Assembly: GCA_001898505.1 (NCBI GenBank)
Contig: MKTZ01000008.1
Span: 310,001 to 374,000, forward strand
Origin: Sphingobacteriales bacterium 50-39
GTDB lineage: Bacteria > Bacteroidota > Bacteroidia > Chitinophagales > Chitinophagaceae
Length of the DNA: 64,000 nt
Direction of reading: 5' to 3'
In this document: positions 18,695-26,104 of the stretch, one piece after another
Layout of the letters: each line of letters begins with the position of its first letter
Numbering within the stretch: the first letter of the stretch is position 1
Made by a program: the position numbers and the translations under genes
Notes under the pieces: model-generated
Database searches by the model: none
Seen by the model: only the letters and a program-made list of their open reading frames with translations
What the model was told of the DNA's origin: nothing

Positions 18695-20212
18695 ATGAAC
18701 AGAATCCTGTCATCCTTTATCTTACTATTCGTGTTGCTTGCCCCCCGCCTGTTGTCTGCCCAACAGATCATTTACAGCGAACCCGAGCGAGAGGACGGCC
18801 GCCGCACCAATTTTGAGATCATTGGTAAACTCAATGGTAACTTCCTGGTTTTCAAGAATAATAACTCGAACAGCGTCATTTGTATCTACGATGCGAATAT
18901 GAAGCTTGTTCAGCGGATACCCCTCACCTTCATGCCGGATAAATACATCAATGTGGATTTTGTGGCTTATCCGGACTATTTCTACATGATCTATGAGCAT
19001 CAGCGCAAGAGCATCGTCCATTGCACGGCGGTCAAAATGAATGGCGAGGCCAAGATGGTAGGAGAGCCCATCGAGCTGGATACTACCCAAATAGGATTTG
19101 CGGCCAGCAATAAGATCTATACCTCCATTGTCAGCGAGAACAAGAAAAAGATAATGATCTTCAAGATCAACAGCAAGAACCCGAAGAACTTCCTGTTTAC
19201 TTCTTTCCTGTATGATGACTCGCTCAACCTGCTGGACAGGCATAGGATCTATCTTCCCATGGAAGAGCGTAATGAGCTCTTCACAGACTTTCTGCTAGAC
19301 AATGAAGGGGAATTGGCCTTTGGTAAATACCTGCGCAGCGGGAGCAATGATTATATCACCAAGGTCAGTCTTGTCTCGAAGGGACCGCAGTCGGATAGCT
19401 TTTCCATAAAAGACATCGGTTCGGGCGAGAGGATCCTGGATGAGATCAAGATGAAGGTGGATAATAACAACCGGCGATTTATACTCTCAGGGTTTTACTA
19501 CAAACAAAAGAGAGGCAATATCGAAGGGCTTTATTGTGTCATCTGGGACAAGGGATCGGATTCACGTCTGAAAGAGACGGTGACCATATTCAGTGATGAG
19601 CTGCGGGCGCTGGCCAAGAGCTCGGACGCCAATCTCAAGATGGCCTTCAACGACTATTTTATCAGGCATATCATAACCAAGCGGGATGGGGGATATCTGC
19701 TGGTGAGCGAGTCCCTGTACACGACGTCCAGGGGGAATATGTTCAACCGGTGGGACTATATGTATAACCCCGCCTTTGGGCCCGGATTTTATTCTCCCTA
19801 TTATTACAGTCCTTATTATGGCGCCTGGAACAGGAATTACGGCAATTATGCTACCCGCTTCCATGCGGAGAATATCATGGTCCTCTCATTCGATCATGAC
19901 GGCAATCTCCAGTGGAGCAATGTGATCCCCAAGAGCCAGTTCGACGACGAGACCGAAAATCTTATCTCCCATGATATGGTGAACACCGGCGGAGAGCTCC
20001 ATTTCCTGTTCAACCAGTATGAGCGCCGGAATATGCTTTTAAATGATCAAAGTATTTCTCCTGAAGGCAAGATTACACGATATCCTACGTTAAGGAACCT
20101 GGATAAGGGATACGATTTCATGCCCCGTTATGGCAAGCAGGTCAGCAGCTGGGAAACGATCATCCCTTGTCTTTTCAGGAATTACCTTTGTTTCGCGAAA
20201 GTGGACTTCTAA
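18695..20212 (+). CDS. Exported protein of unknown function, 505 residues
   Basis: The signal peptide is MNRILSSFILLFVLLAPRLLSAQQ. The mature protein is a long string of beta repeats with recurring Asp-x-Asn turns (KLNGNFLVFKNNNSNSVICIYDANMKLVQRIPLTF, SFDHDGNLQWSNVIPK), resembling a beta-propeller. A Tyr/Pro/Gly-rich stretch (FGPGFYSPYYYSPYYGAWNRNYGNY, about 368-392) looks like a surface loop. No catalytic motif is visible. The next gene starts inside its stop codon (TAATG), so the two are translationally coupled. It may sit in the periplasm or at the cell surface; its partner is the multi-pass membrane protein that follows. Confidence 0.75.
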   Translation: MNRILSSFILLFVLLAPRLLSAQQIIYSEPEREDGRRTNFEIIGKLNGNFLVFKNNNSNSVICIYDANMKLVQRIPLTFMPDKYINVDFVAYPDYFYMIYEHQRKSIVHCTAVKMNGEAKMVGEPIELDTTQIGFAASNKIYTSIVSENKKKIMIFKINSKNPKNFLFTSFLYDDSLNLLDRHRIYLPMEERNELFTDFLLDNEGELAFGKYLRSGSNDYITKVSLVSKGPQSDSFSIKDIGSGERILDEIKMKVDNNNRRFILSGFYYKQKRGNIEGLYCVIWDKGSDSRLKETVTIFSDELRALAKSSDANLKMAFNDYFIRHIITKRDGGYLLVSESLYTTSRGNMFNRWDYMYNPAFGPGFYSPYYYSPYYGAWNRNYGNYATRFHAENIMVLSFDHDGNLQWSNVIPKSQFDDETENLISHDMVNTGGELHFLFNQYERRNMLLNDQSISPEGKITRYPTLRNLDKGYDFMPRYGKQVSSWETIIPCLFRNYLCFAKVDF

Positions 20213-21192
20213 TGATCGGTATATTTAAACAAAAGAACCCGGGCAACGCCCTGATATTACTCGTATATGCCCTCGTGTTGAAATTTCCCCTCTTCCTCCA
20301 TCCGGTGGCCCCTATCCTGCATCCCGAAGACAATTATCTATACCGTGTGATCATAAAGGGGGTGGATTCCGTCTTTGGTCATACAGCCATCATATATGCC
20401 ATGCTTGCCTGGCTTATCCTATGCGCCCAGGCCCTTCTTTTCAATCATATTTGCAATCACAATAAGCTGTTGCCCAAGCCCAATTTCCTGCCCGGTATGT
20501 CCTATATCCTGATTACCTCCCTGTTGCCGGACTGGGGGCATTTTTCAGCGCCCCTGCTGGTCAATCTGATCATGATCTGGATATGGTATAGCATGATCGA
20601 CCTGTACAACAGTCATCGGCCTGGCGCCAGCATATTTAGTATCGGTGTATGGGCGGGCATCGTCTCTCTCCTATATATACCTGCCATGGCGTTCTTGCTG
20701 CTGGTGCTTTTTGGATTGATCACGATGCGTCCTTTTCGGGTCCGCGAATGGCTGGTGGGATTGCTGGGGTTCACCTTTCCTTATTATTTCCTTTTCCTGA
20801 TACTATACCTGACGGGGCATTGGGATTGGAAAAGCGTGATACCGCATATTGTGTTTACCATTCCGACCAGGCCGACATATGTCTGGACTGTCATGGGTAT
20901 GTTCTGGCTACTCCTGCCCTTTATCATCGGGGGTATATTTGTCCAGAAAAACCTGAGCAAGTTCCTTATCCAGATACGGAAGGCGTGGAGCCTGCTGCTG
21001 CTTTTCCTGATGGTGGCTGTCGTTATCATACTTATCAACAGGGCCGATTCGTATGAGAACTGGATCGTGATGGCGGTGCCTTTTGCCGGATTTCACGCGG
21101 CGGCCTATTATTTTCCCCACCGGACGACGGGGCCTCTCATATTGCATTGGTTAATAGTGGCTTATATCGTCGCTTTTAATTACTTCGCCTGA
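20212..21192 (+). CDS. Multi-pass membrane protein (DUF6427-like)
   Basis: A 326-residue hydrophobic protein with about nine membrane segments. It begins MIGIFKQKNPGNALILLVYALVLKFPLF, a start that recalls the DUF6427 family of Bacteroidota. I chose ATG 20212, which overlaps the previous stop as TAATG; an in-frame TTG upstream at 20167 would lie inside the neighbour. The Pro and Asp in LHPVAPILHPEDNYLY after the first helix are distinctive. No transport or enzymatic motif is visible. Its coupling to the exported propeller-like protein suggests a two-component envelope complex, which is inference. The next gene, purQ, has its own promoter. Confidence 0.8.
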   Translation: MIGIFKQKNPGNALILLVYALVLKFPLFLHPVAPILHPEDNYLYRVIIKGVDSVFGHTAIIYAMLAWLILCAQALLFNHICNHNKLLPKPNFLPGMSYILITSLLPDWGHFSAPLLVNLIMIWIWYSMIDLYNSHRPGASIFSIGVWAGIVSLLYIPAMAFLLLVLFGLITMRPFRVREWLVGLLGFTFPYYFLFLILYLTGHWDWKSVIPHIVFTIPTRPTYVWTVMGMFWLLLPFIIGGIFVQKNLSKFLIQIRKAWSLLLLFLMVAVVIILINRADSYENWIVMAVPFAGFHAAAYYFPHRTTGPLILHWLIVAYIVAFNYFA

Positions 21193-21220
21193 CGGCGGGG
21201 CCTTTGACCGGGAATTTTCG

Positions 21221-21228
21221 TACCTTTG
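21221..21228 (+). promoter_or_regulatory. -7 promoter element of purQ
   Basis: TACCTTTG is a perfect TAnnTTTG match 23 bp upstream of the purQ ATG. TTTG at 21203-21206 is a possible -33 partner, though the spacer of 14 bp is short. Confidence 0.55.
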
Positions 21229-21251
21229 GTGCATATAAATTTTACCCTCTC

Positions 21252-21962
21252 ATGAAGTTTGGAGTAGTCGTTTTCCCGGGTTCGAATTGTGATCGTGATA
21301 TGCAGGATGCCCTGCAATATGACCTTGGCCAGGAAGTCATTATGCTTTGGCATAAGGACACCGACCTCAGTCAGTTCACTACGGAAGACTGTATCGTGCT
21401 GCCGGGCGGATTCTCCTATGGGGATTATCTCCGTTGTGGAGCCATAGCCCGATTCAGCCCTATCATGCAAAGCGTGATCAAATTTGCAGGGGAAGGCGGA
21501 AAGGTGCTGGGGGTATGCAATGGCTTCCAGATACTCTGTGAGTCCCATCTGCTGCCGGGTGCGTTGCTGCGCAATGCCAATCAGCAATTTATCAGTAAGA
21601 ATATTTATCTCCGCGGGGAAGGCGACCAGGGCAAGCCGCTGATGATCCCCATTGCTCATGGAGAAGGAAGATATTATGCCGACGAAAAGGTCCTGGATGA
21701 ACTGGAGGCAAATGGACAGGTGATCTACCGATATGCCGATGAACATGGTGTGGTGGGCGCCGATGGTAATCCCAACGGTAGCCTTCGCAATATTGCGGGT
21801 ATTTGTAACAAGACAAGGAATGTATTCGGAATGATGCCACATCCTGAAAGAGCATGCTCCGAATTTTTGGGGAACATCGATGGCAAGGCTATACTAAAGG
21901 CATTGTTTATTGACAAGAAGCAACCGTCCGTCCGTAAGGAAGCCGGGCTTGTCAATATTTAA
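21252..21962 (+). CDS. purQ: Phosphoribosylformylglycinamidine synthase, glutaminase subunit
   Basis: PurQ supplies ammonia from glutamine to PurL in the fourth step of purine synthesis. The class I glutamine amidotransferase signature is clear: FPGSNCDRD at the N-terminus, the nucleophile Cys89 in LGVCNGFQIL, and His197/Glu199 in MMPHPERA. The length of 236 is normal for the short PurQ that works with small PurL plus PurS, although Bacteroidota may differ. I start at ATG 21252; the frame extends 16 codons upstream without conservation. No other pur gene is adjacent. Confidence 0.95.
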   Translation: MKFGVVVFPGSNCDRDMQDALQYDLGQEVIMLWHKDTDLSQFTTEDCIVLPGGFSYGDYLRCGAIARFSPIMQSVIKFAGEGGKVLGVCNGFQILCESHLLPGALLRNANQQFISKNIYLRGEGDQGKPLMIPIAHGEGRYYADEKVLDELEANGQVIYRYADEHGVVGADGNPNGSLRNIAGICNKTRNVFGMMPHPERACSEFLGNIDGKAILKALFIDKKQPSVRKEAGLVNI

Positions 21963-21997
21963 ACTTTCCCTAACATTTTGAAACGGATATTTGATAC

Positions 21998-22462
21998 ATG
22001 AATACAAAAAAAATTACACTGTTTGGCCTGGCCTTATTGATGGGGACGTTGGTCATGGCGCAAAGTGGCAGCGCCACCCAGGTGCAATGGTCCTATACCG
22101 CCAAAAAGATCTCCGATAAAGTTTATGAGATCCATATGATCGCCAAGATCGGCGGGGGCTGGCATATGTATTCACAGAATGGCGGGGACGGCCCTGTGTC
22201 TACCAGCTTCACCTTTACGAAGAATCCTTTGCTGGCGCCGTCGGGAAAGGTAAGAGAGGTGGGCAAGATGGTAACGAAGTTCGAAGAGGCTTTTAAGAGC
22301 AATGTCCGGTATTATGAGAATATGGTGGAATTTGTACAAACGGTGCAATTGAAGGGTAAGGCAAAGACCAGTCTGGCGGGGAAGGTGGAGTTCATGGTGT
22401 GCAATGATCATGAGTGTCTGCCGCCGACGGATGTCAATATAAACGTTAATGTTGGGGGGTGA
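21998..22462 (+). CDS. Exported nDsbD-like thiol-disulfide protein
   Basis: A 154-residue protein with a signal peptide ending at VMAQ. The mature part is homologous to the N-terminal alpha domain of DsbD (nDsbD): WSYTAKKISDKVYEIHMIAKIGGGWHMYSQ, then VEFMVCNDHECLPPTDVNI. Cys135 and Cys140 form the nDsbD CxxxxC pair that in E. coli DsbD passes electrons to periplasmic partners. It stands alone here, without the membrane or thioredoxin domains, and is followed after 88 bp by a full DsbD. Since the neighbour's own N-terminal domain has lost these cysteines, this protein may be the working electron shuttle. Confidence 0.82.
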   Translation: MNTKKITLFGLALLMGTLVMAQSGSATQVQWSYTAKKISDKVYEIHMIAKIGGGWHMYSQNGGDGPVSTSFTFTKNPLLAPSGKVREVGKMVTKFEEAFKSNVRYYENMVEFVQTVQLKGKAKTSLAGKVEFMVCNDHECLPPTDVNINVNVGG

Positions 22463-22550
22463 TCGGCTTTTCAGACATCCCTTGTCGGCCAGGCGACGTA
22501 AATAATGATATTAAAACGGGTTCTTTGCGGAACTCGTTTGTTTTTTCAAG

Positions 22551-24554
22551 ATGATCCGAATGAAATACAGATATACTTTATTGGCTCTTTTTGTTCTGCT
22601 GTTGTGGCAGGGTGTCTGGGCACAGGATACCAGTGGTGTCGTTCGTTGGGAGTTTTCCGGGGGGAAGGATGTTCTGATCCTCCATGGCCAGATCAAAGAT
22701 GGCTGGCGGCTGTACTCCACCACGATGAAGGACGATCTGCCCAATACACGGGTGACCCTGGACAGTTCGGCCCGGACAGCCATCGGGAAGATCGAGGAGA
22801 AGGGGCAGTTGGAAGTCAGGAAGGATGCGGCACTGGACAATGCGGAGACACGTGTGTTTGAAAAGAATGTGGATTTGGTGGTGCATTTGAAACCTGGTTA
22901 TACCGGGCCGGCTGATCTCAAGGGTGCGATAATGTATATGGCGGCGTTGAGGGACTCTTTTGTTGGCCCGATAGAGGTGCGGTTCAAGTATGGGGTGGGG
23001 GCTTCGGGTGAGCTGGTAGCCAAGGCGACTGGTTTGCAGGAATCTGCTTCGGCGGCCAATGACCTCAAAAAGACTTCGATTCATTTGAACGATCCTGTCA
23101 ATAAGTGTGGCGGTACGGGGACAGAGAATAGCAAGTCTCAAAGTCTGCTGGGCATATTCCTATTGGGTATTTTGGGCGGACTGTTTGGGCTTATCATGCC
23201 TTGTACGTTCCCAATGATCCCATTGACCGTGTCTTTTTTTACCAAACGTGCAACCAGCCGGAAACAGGGTATTTCCAATGCCTTTTTTTATGGGTTCTGC
23301 ATCTTCTTTATATATGTGCTCATCAGTGCGCCTTTTTATTTTCTAAAGGCCAGCGACACGAGCATCCTGAATAATATTTCTACCAATATATGGTTGAATA
23401 TAGCGTTTGCCGTAATCTTCCTTGTGTTCGCTCTTTCATTTTTCGGGCTCTTCGAGATCACTCTACCCAGCGGCCTCACGAATAATGTGGATAGCAAGTC
23501 CAGCATTACCAGTAAGGGAGGAATATTCTTTATGGCCCTGACATTAGTGATCGTTTCATTTTCCTGTACAGGACCTTTGCTCGGTACGCTGCTCGTCGGC
23601 GCCATAAGCGGGGGGGCTGTACAATTGACCGTGGCGATGGCGGGATTCGGGATTGCCCTGGGGCTGCCTTTTGCTCTTTTTGCCCTCTTTCCACACTGGC
23701 TGCAATCATTGCCTCGTAGCGGAAGTTGGATGAATACGGTGAAGATCGTGTTTGGATTTGTGGAATTGGCTCTGGCGTTGAAGTATTTATCCAATGCGGA
23801 TCTGGTCATACATTGGGGGTTACTGAAAAGAGAAACTTTCTTTGCTATCTGGATACTTATCAGTCTGGCGTTGGCATTGTATCTGTTGGGGGTCATAAAA
23901 TTCAAGCATGACCCGCCTCCGGCAAAGCTGAGCAAGGGCAGAATGGCGATCGGCGCCTTTTTTATTGCGCTGGCTGTCTATCTGGCGCCGGGTGTCACGA
24001 ATACAAAATATGCGAACAGGGCATTGATCAGCGGCTTTCCGCCACCGTTGACCTATAGTCTTTATAAATCTTCCGGGGAAGAGAAAGGGGTGGAGCCTAC
24101 TGTGATCAATGATTATGACAAGGCCCTTCAACTGGCGAAGGCAGAACATAAACCCATTCTTATCGACTTTACGGGATGGGCTTGTGTAAATTGCCGTAAG
24201 ATGGAAGAGAATGTCTGGCCCAAGGAAGATGTGAGAAACCTGATAAAAAAGGACTTTATTCTTGTTTCGCTATATGTGGATGATAAAAAGAGCCTCCCCG
24301 ATAGTGAGCAATTTCTCTTTACCACGAGCGATGGCAGTAAGAAAAAGATCGTTACAGTTGGGGACAAGTTTGCGACCTTACAGTCGGAGAATTTCAAGAA
24401 TGCGTCACAGCCTCTATATGCCATTATAAGTCCCGATGAGAAATTAATGAACTATCCTGTAGGGTATACCCCCAGTGTTAAAGCGTATGCGGAATGGCTG
24501 CAATGCGGACTGAACGCTTTCCACGGCCAGCAGTCAGCTACTACTGCAAGATAA
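22551..24554 (+). CDS. dsbD: DsbD-type thiol:disulfide interchange protein with degenerate N-terminal domain
   Basis: A 667-residue protein that should carry reducing power from cytoplasmic thioredoxin across the inner membrane. The order is signal peptide (to WAQ), nDsbD-like domain (30-150), an eight-helix membrane domain (200-480) and a C-terminal thioredoxin-like domain (520-660). The membrane cysteines are Cys218 in IMPCTFPMIP and Cys339 in SFSCTGP. The C-terminal active site is Cys545-Val-Asn-Cys548 in GWACVNCRKME. In the N-terminal domain the usual CxxxxC is replaced by Ala132 and Phe137 (MYMAALRDSFVGP), so this domain cannot do thiol chemistry. An alternative ATG lies three codons in. 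Confidence 0.92.
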   Translation: MIRMKYRYTLLALFVLLLWQGVWAQDTSGVVRWEFSGGKDVLILHGQIKDGWRLYSTTMKDDLPNTRVTLDSSARTAIGKIEEKGQLEVRKDAALDNAETRVFEKNVDLVVHLKPGYTGPADLKGAIMYMAALRDSFVGPIEVRFKYGVGASGELVAKATGLQESASAANDLKKTSIHLNDPVNKCGGTGTENSKSQSLLGIFLLGILGGLFGLIMPCTFPMIPLTVSFFTKRATSRKQGISNAFFYGFCIFFIYVLISAPFYFLKASDTSILNNISTNIWLNIAFAVIFLVFALSFFGLFEITLPSGLTNNVDSKSSITSKGGIFFMALTLVIVSFSCTGPLLGTLLVGAISGGAVQLTVAMAGFGIALGLPFALFALFPHWLQSLPRSGSWMNTVKIVFGFVELALALKYLSNADLVIHWGLLKRETFFAIWILISLALALYLLGVIKFKHDPPPAKLSKGRMAIGAFFIALAVYLAPGVTNTKYANRALISGFPPPLTYSLYKSSGEEKGVEPTVINDYDKALQLAKAEHKPILIDFTGWACVNCRKMEENVWPKEDVRNLIKKDFILVSLYVDDKKSLPDSEQFLFTTSDGSKKKIVTVGDKFATLQSENFKNASQPLYAIISPDEKLMNYPVGYTPSVKAYAEWLQCGLNAFHGQQSATTAR

Positions 24555-24578
24555 AATCGATAAATCAGCGACAATAGC

Positions 24579-24604
24579 AAAGGCCCGTCGTGAGACGGGC
24601 CTTT
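24579..24604 (+). terminator. Stem-loop after dsbD
   Basis: AAAGGCCCGTC and GACGGGCCTTT form an 11-bp GC-rich stem with loop GTGA, 24 bp after the dsbD stop. No long T-run follows, so it may be a weak terminator or an RNA-stabilising end. Confidence 0.65.
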
Positions 24605-24616
24605 GGCCAATTAGGC

Positions 24617-24693
24617 GTCATTCTGTCCCGGCCTTCCGACAGGTACTAATAAGGGCAAGAGCTCATCTTCGTCGGATGGAGAGCCAGAATGAC
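24617..24693. repeat. 77-bp imperfect inverted-repeat unit
   Basis: GTCATTCTG (24617-24625) pairs perfectly with CAGAATGAC (24685-24693), and nested inside are CCTTCCGAC and GTCGGATGG. The structure resembles a small palindromic intergenic repeat. Together with the stem-loops on either side it fills most of the 383-bp gap 24555-24937, which has no gene I can support. Confidence 0.45.
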
Positions 24694-24712
24694 AATATGT
24701 TCAGGAATAAAA

Positions 24713-24743
24713 AAAAGTCCCTGCCCTTTGGGAGCAGGAACTT
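24713..24743. terminator. Bidirectional rho-independent terminator
   Basis: AAGTCCCTGC and GCAGGAACTT (24715-24724 and 24734-24743) form a stem with one mismatch. An A-run precedes it and a T-run follows (ATTATTTTTTTT), so it can stop transcription both from dsbD and from the leftward sigma factor gene. Confidence 0.7.
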
Positions 24744-24937
24744 AAATTATTTTTTTTAATCGATCTTTTCACACGTTAAAGTTAGCGGTTCTTTCTTTTG
24801 TCCGTTGTCCTTTGTAGTTAAAGATAATTAAAAAAACGCCACTTCGAAATTCGTACCATCCGGAGTGACTAACCATCTTTATCATACCAGATATATCCTG
24901 ATAATTGGATTTAATGTAAAATTCTGATCTTTCGATA

Positions 24938-25519
24938 TTATAATGCGATTTTTTTCTCAGTCATCATTTTGCGCAGGTTGATAAGTCCATAACGCATGCG
25001 GCCAAGGGCCGTATTGATGCTGCAGTTAGTAAGGGCGGCGATCTCCTTGAAAGAAAGATCGGCGTAGTGACGGAGGATGATAACCTCGCGTTGATCTTCG
25101 GGCAACAGGTCCAGCATTTGGCGTACCCGGTCGTGGCTCTGACGTTTCATCATTTTAGTGTCAGCGCCTTCTTCTGTGAAATGCAGTACTTCAAAGATGT
25201 CGCGATCATCGCTGGTCTTGATGGCGGGTGTACGCTTGACCTTGCGGAAGTGATCCACGCAGAGGTTGTGCGCAATACGCATGGCCCAGGGAAGGAATTT
25301 ACCTTCTTCGGTGTAACGTCCTCCACGGATGGTGTCGATGATCTTGATCAGTACGTCCTGGAAAATGTCCTCGGCAAGGTATTTGTCCTTGACCAGGAAA
25401 AGAATGGAAGTGTACAGCTTATCCTTATGTCTGACGATCAGTGCTTCTAATGCATACAGGTCGCCATCACGGAATTGATGAATAAGCTCGTGGTCTGTTT
25501 TTTTGCGTAGCAATGTCAT
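24938..25519 (-). CDS. ECF-type RNA polymerase sigma factor
   Basis: A 193-residue sigma-70 family protein with regions 2 and 4 only. Region 2 runs from about 25 to 95 (HKDKLYTSILFLVKDKYLAEDIFQDVLIKI...LPWAMRIAHNLCVDHFRK). Region 4 runs from about 130 to 180 (LDLLPEDQREVIILRHYADLSFKEIAALTNCSINTALGRMRYGLINLRKMM). ECF factors usually travel with an anti-sigma gene, but none is adjacent, a common situation for the near-constitutive ECF of this phylum. The promoter probably lies in the AT-rich stretch beyond 25519. The gene ends before a bidirectional terminator. Confidence 0.92.
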   Translation of the reverse strand: MTLLRKKTDHELIHQFRDGDLYALEALIVRHKDKLYTSILFLVKDKYLAEDIFQDVLIKIIDTIRGGRYTEEGKFLPWAMRIAHNLCVDHFRKVKRTPAIKTSDDRDIFEVLHFTEEGADTKMMKRQSHDRVRQMLDLLPEDQREVIILRHYADLSFKEIAALTNCSINTALGRMRYGLINLRKMMTEKKIAL

Positions 25520-26080
25520 AAACTTCTACGGGTTTTTGAAGGTGATAGGATATATATTTGGATTTTAAAGATGGTTCGGTTTTTCTATGTAGAAGTGTTC
25601 AATCGATAGGCGAAGTTTTTGTGTAGACGGTTTAACAAAAGTAATTCACAATTTTTCTTCGATTGTGCACAATTTCTTATTGTGCGAATCGAGTTTAAAG
25701 ATATACATTTTTTGGAAAAAACAACATTCTGGGAAATATTTTGTTAATTAATTCATTGTAACGCTCGGAAAATAATAAGGTAAGTACTTATTTTGTCCTA
25801 TTAGCCTATTCGGTATCGGAAAATCGTTATTTTAAGGGAATGGATCGGAACCTCTCATACATGGGGATTGAACTATGGGAGGATGACCTGTCTTTTCAAA
25901 ATCCGGGCCAGGGAAATGTTTTTGAGGTCTTATTCCGCAATTTGAACACCGTCGGGTTTTTACGAATCTTGTGTGAGCGGGCCGGCGAGAACTGGCCGGG
26001 AGGGCGCAAGGTCGGGCTGAGGGGCGGGGCGTCCTGCTCAATTTTTTAGTAATATTCGTCTTTCGTAACCATATTTGGTG
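25520..26080. other. 561-bp intergenic region without a supported gene
   Basis: The left two thirds (to about 25830) are AT-rich and hold the upstream region of the sigma factor gene. The right part is GC-richer and contains an open frame on plus (25840-26049, 69 codons) whose composition is not convincing, and a GGCCGG...CTGGCC stem near 25980-26000. I see no tRNA or known RNA in it. Confidence 0.5.
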
Positions 26081-26088
26081 TAGGTTTG
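26081..26088 (+). promoter_or_regulatory. -7 promoter element of uvrA
   Basis: TAGGTTTG, a perfect TAnnTTTG match, lies 16 bp upstream of the uvrA ATG and predicts a leader of about 10 nt. No SOS-box-like operator is apparent nearby. Confidence 0.55.
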
Positions 26089-26104
26089 TTGTACATCTAT
26101 ATAT

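Noticed and set aside
25840-26049. 69-codon frame in the sigma factor–uvrA gap
   Set aside because: No motif, no clear ribosome site and a composition that changes half-way through; it was not called.
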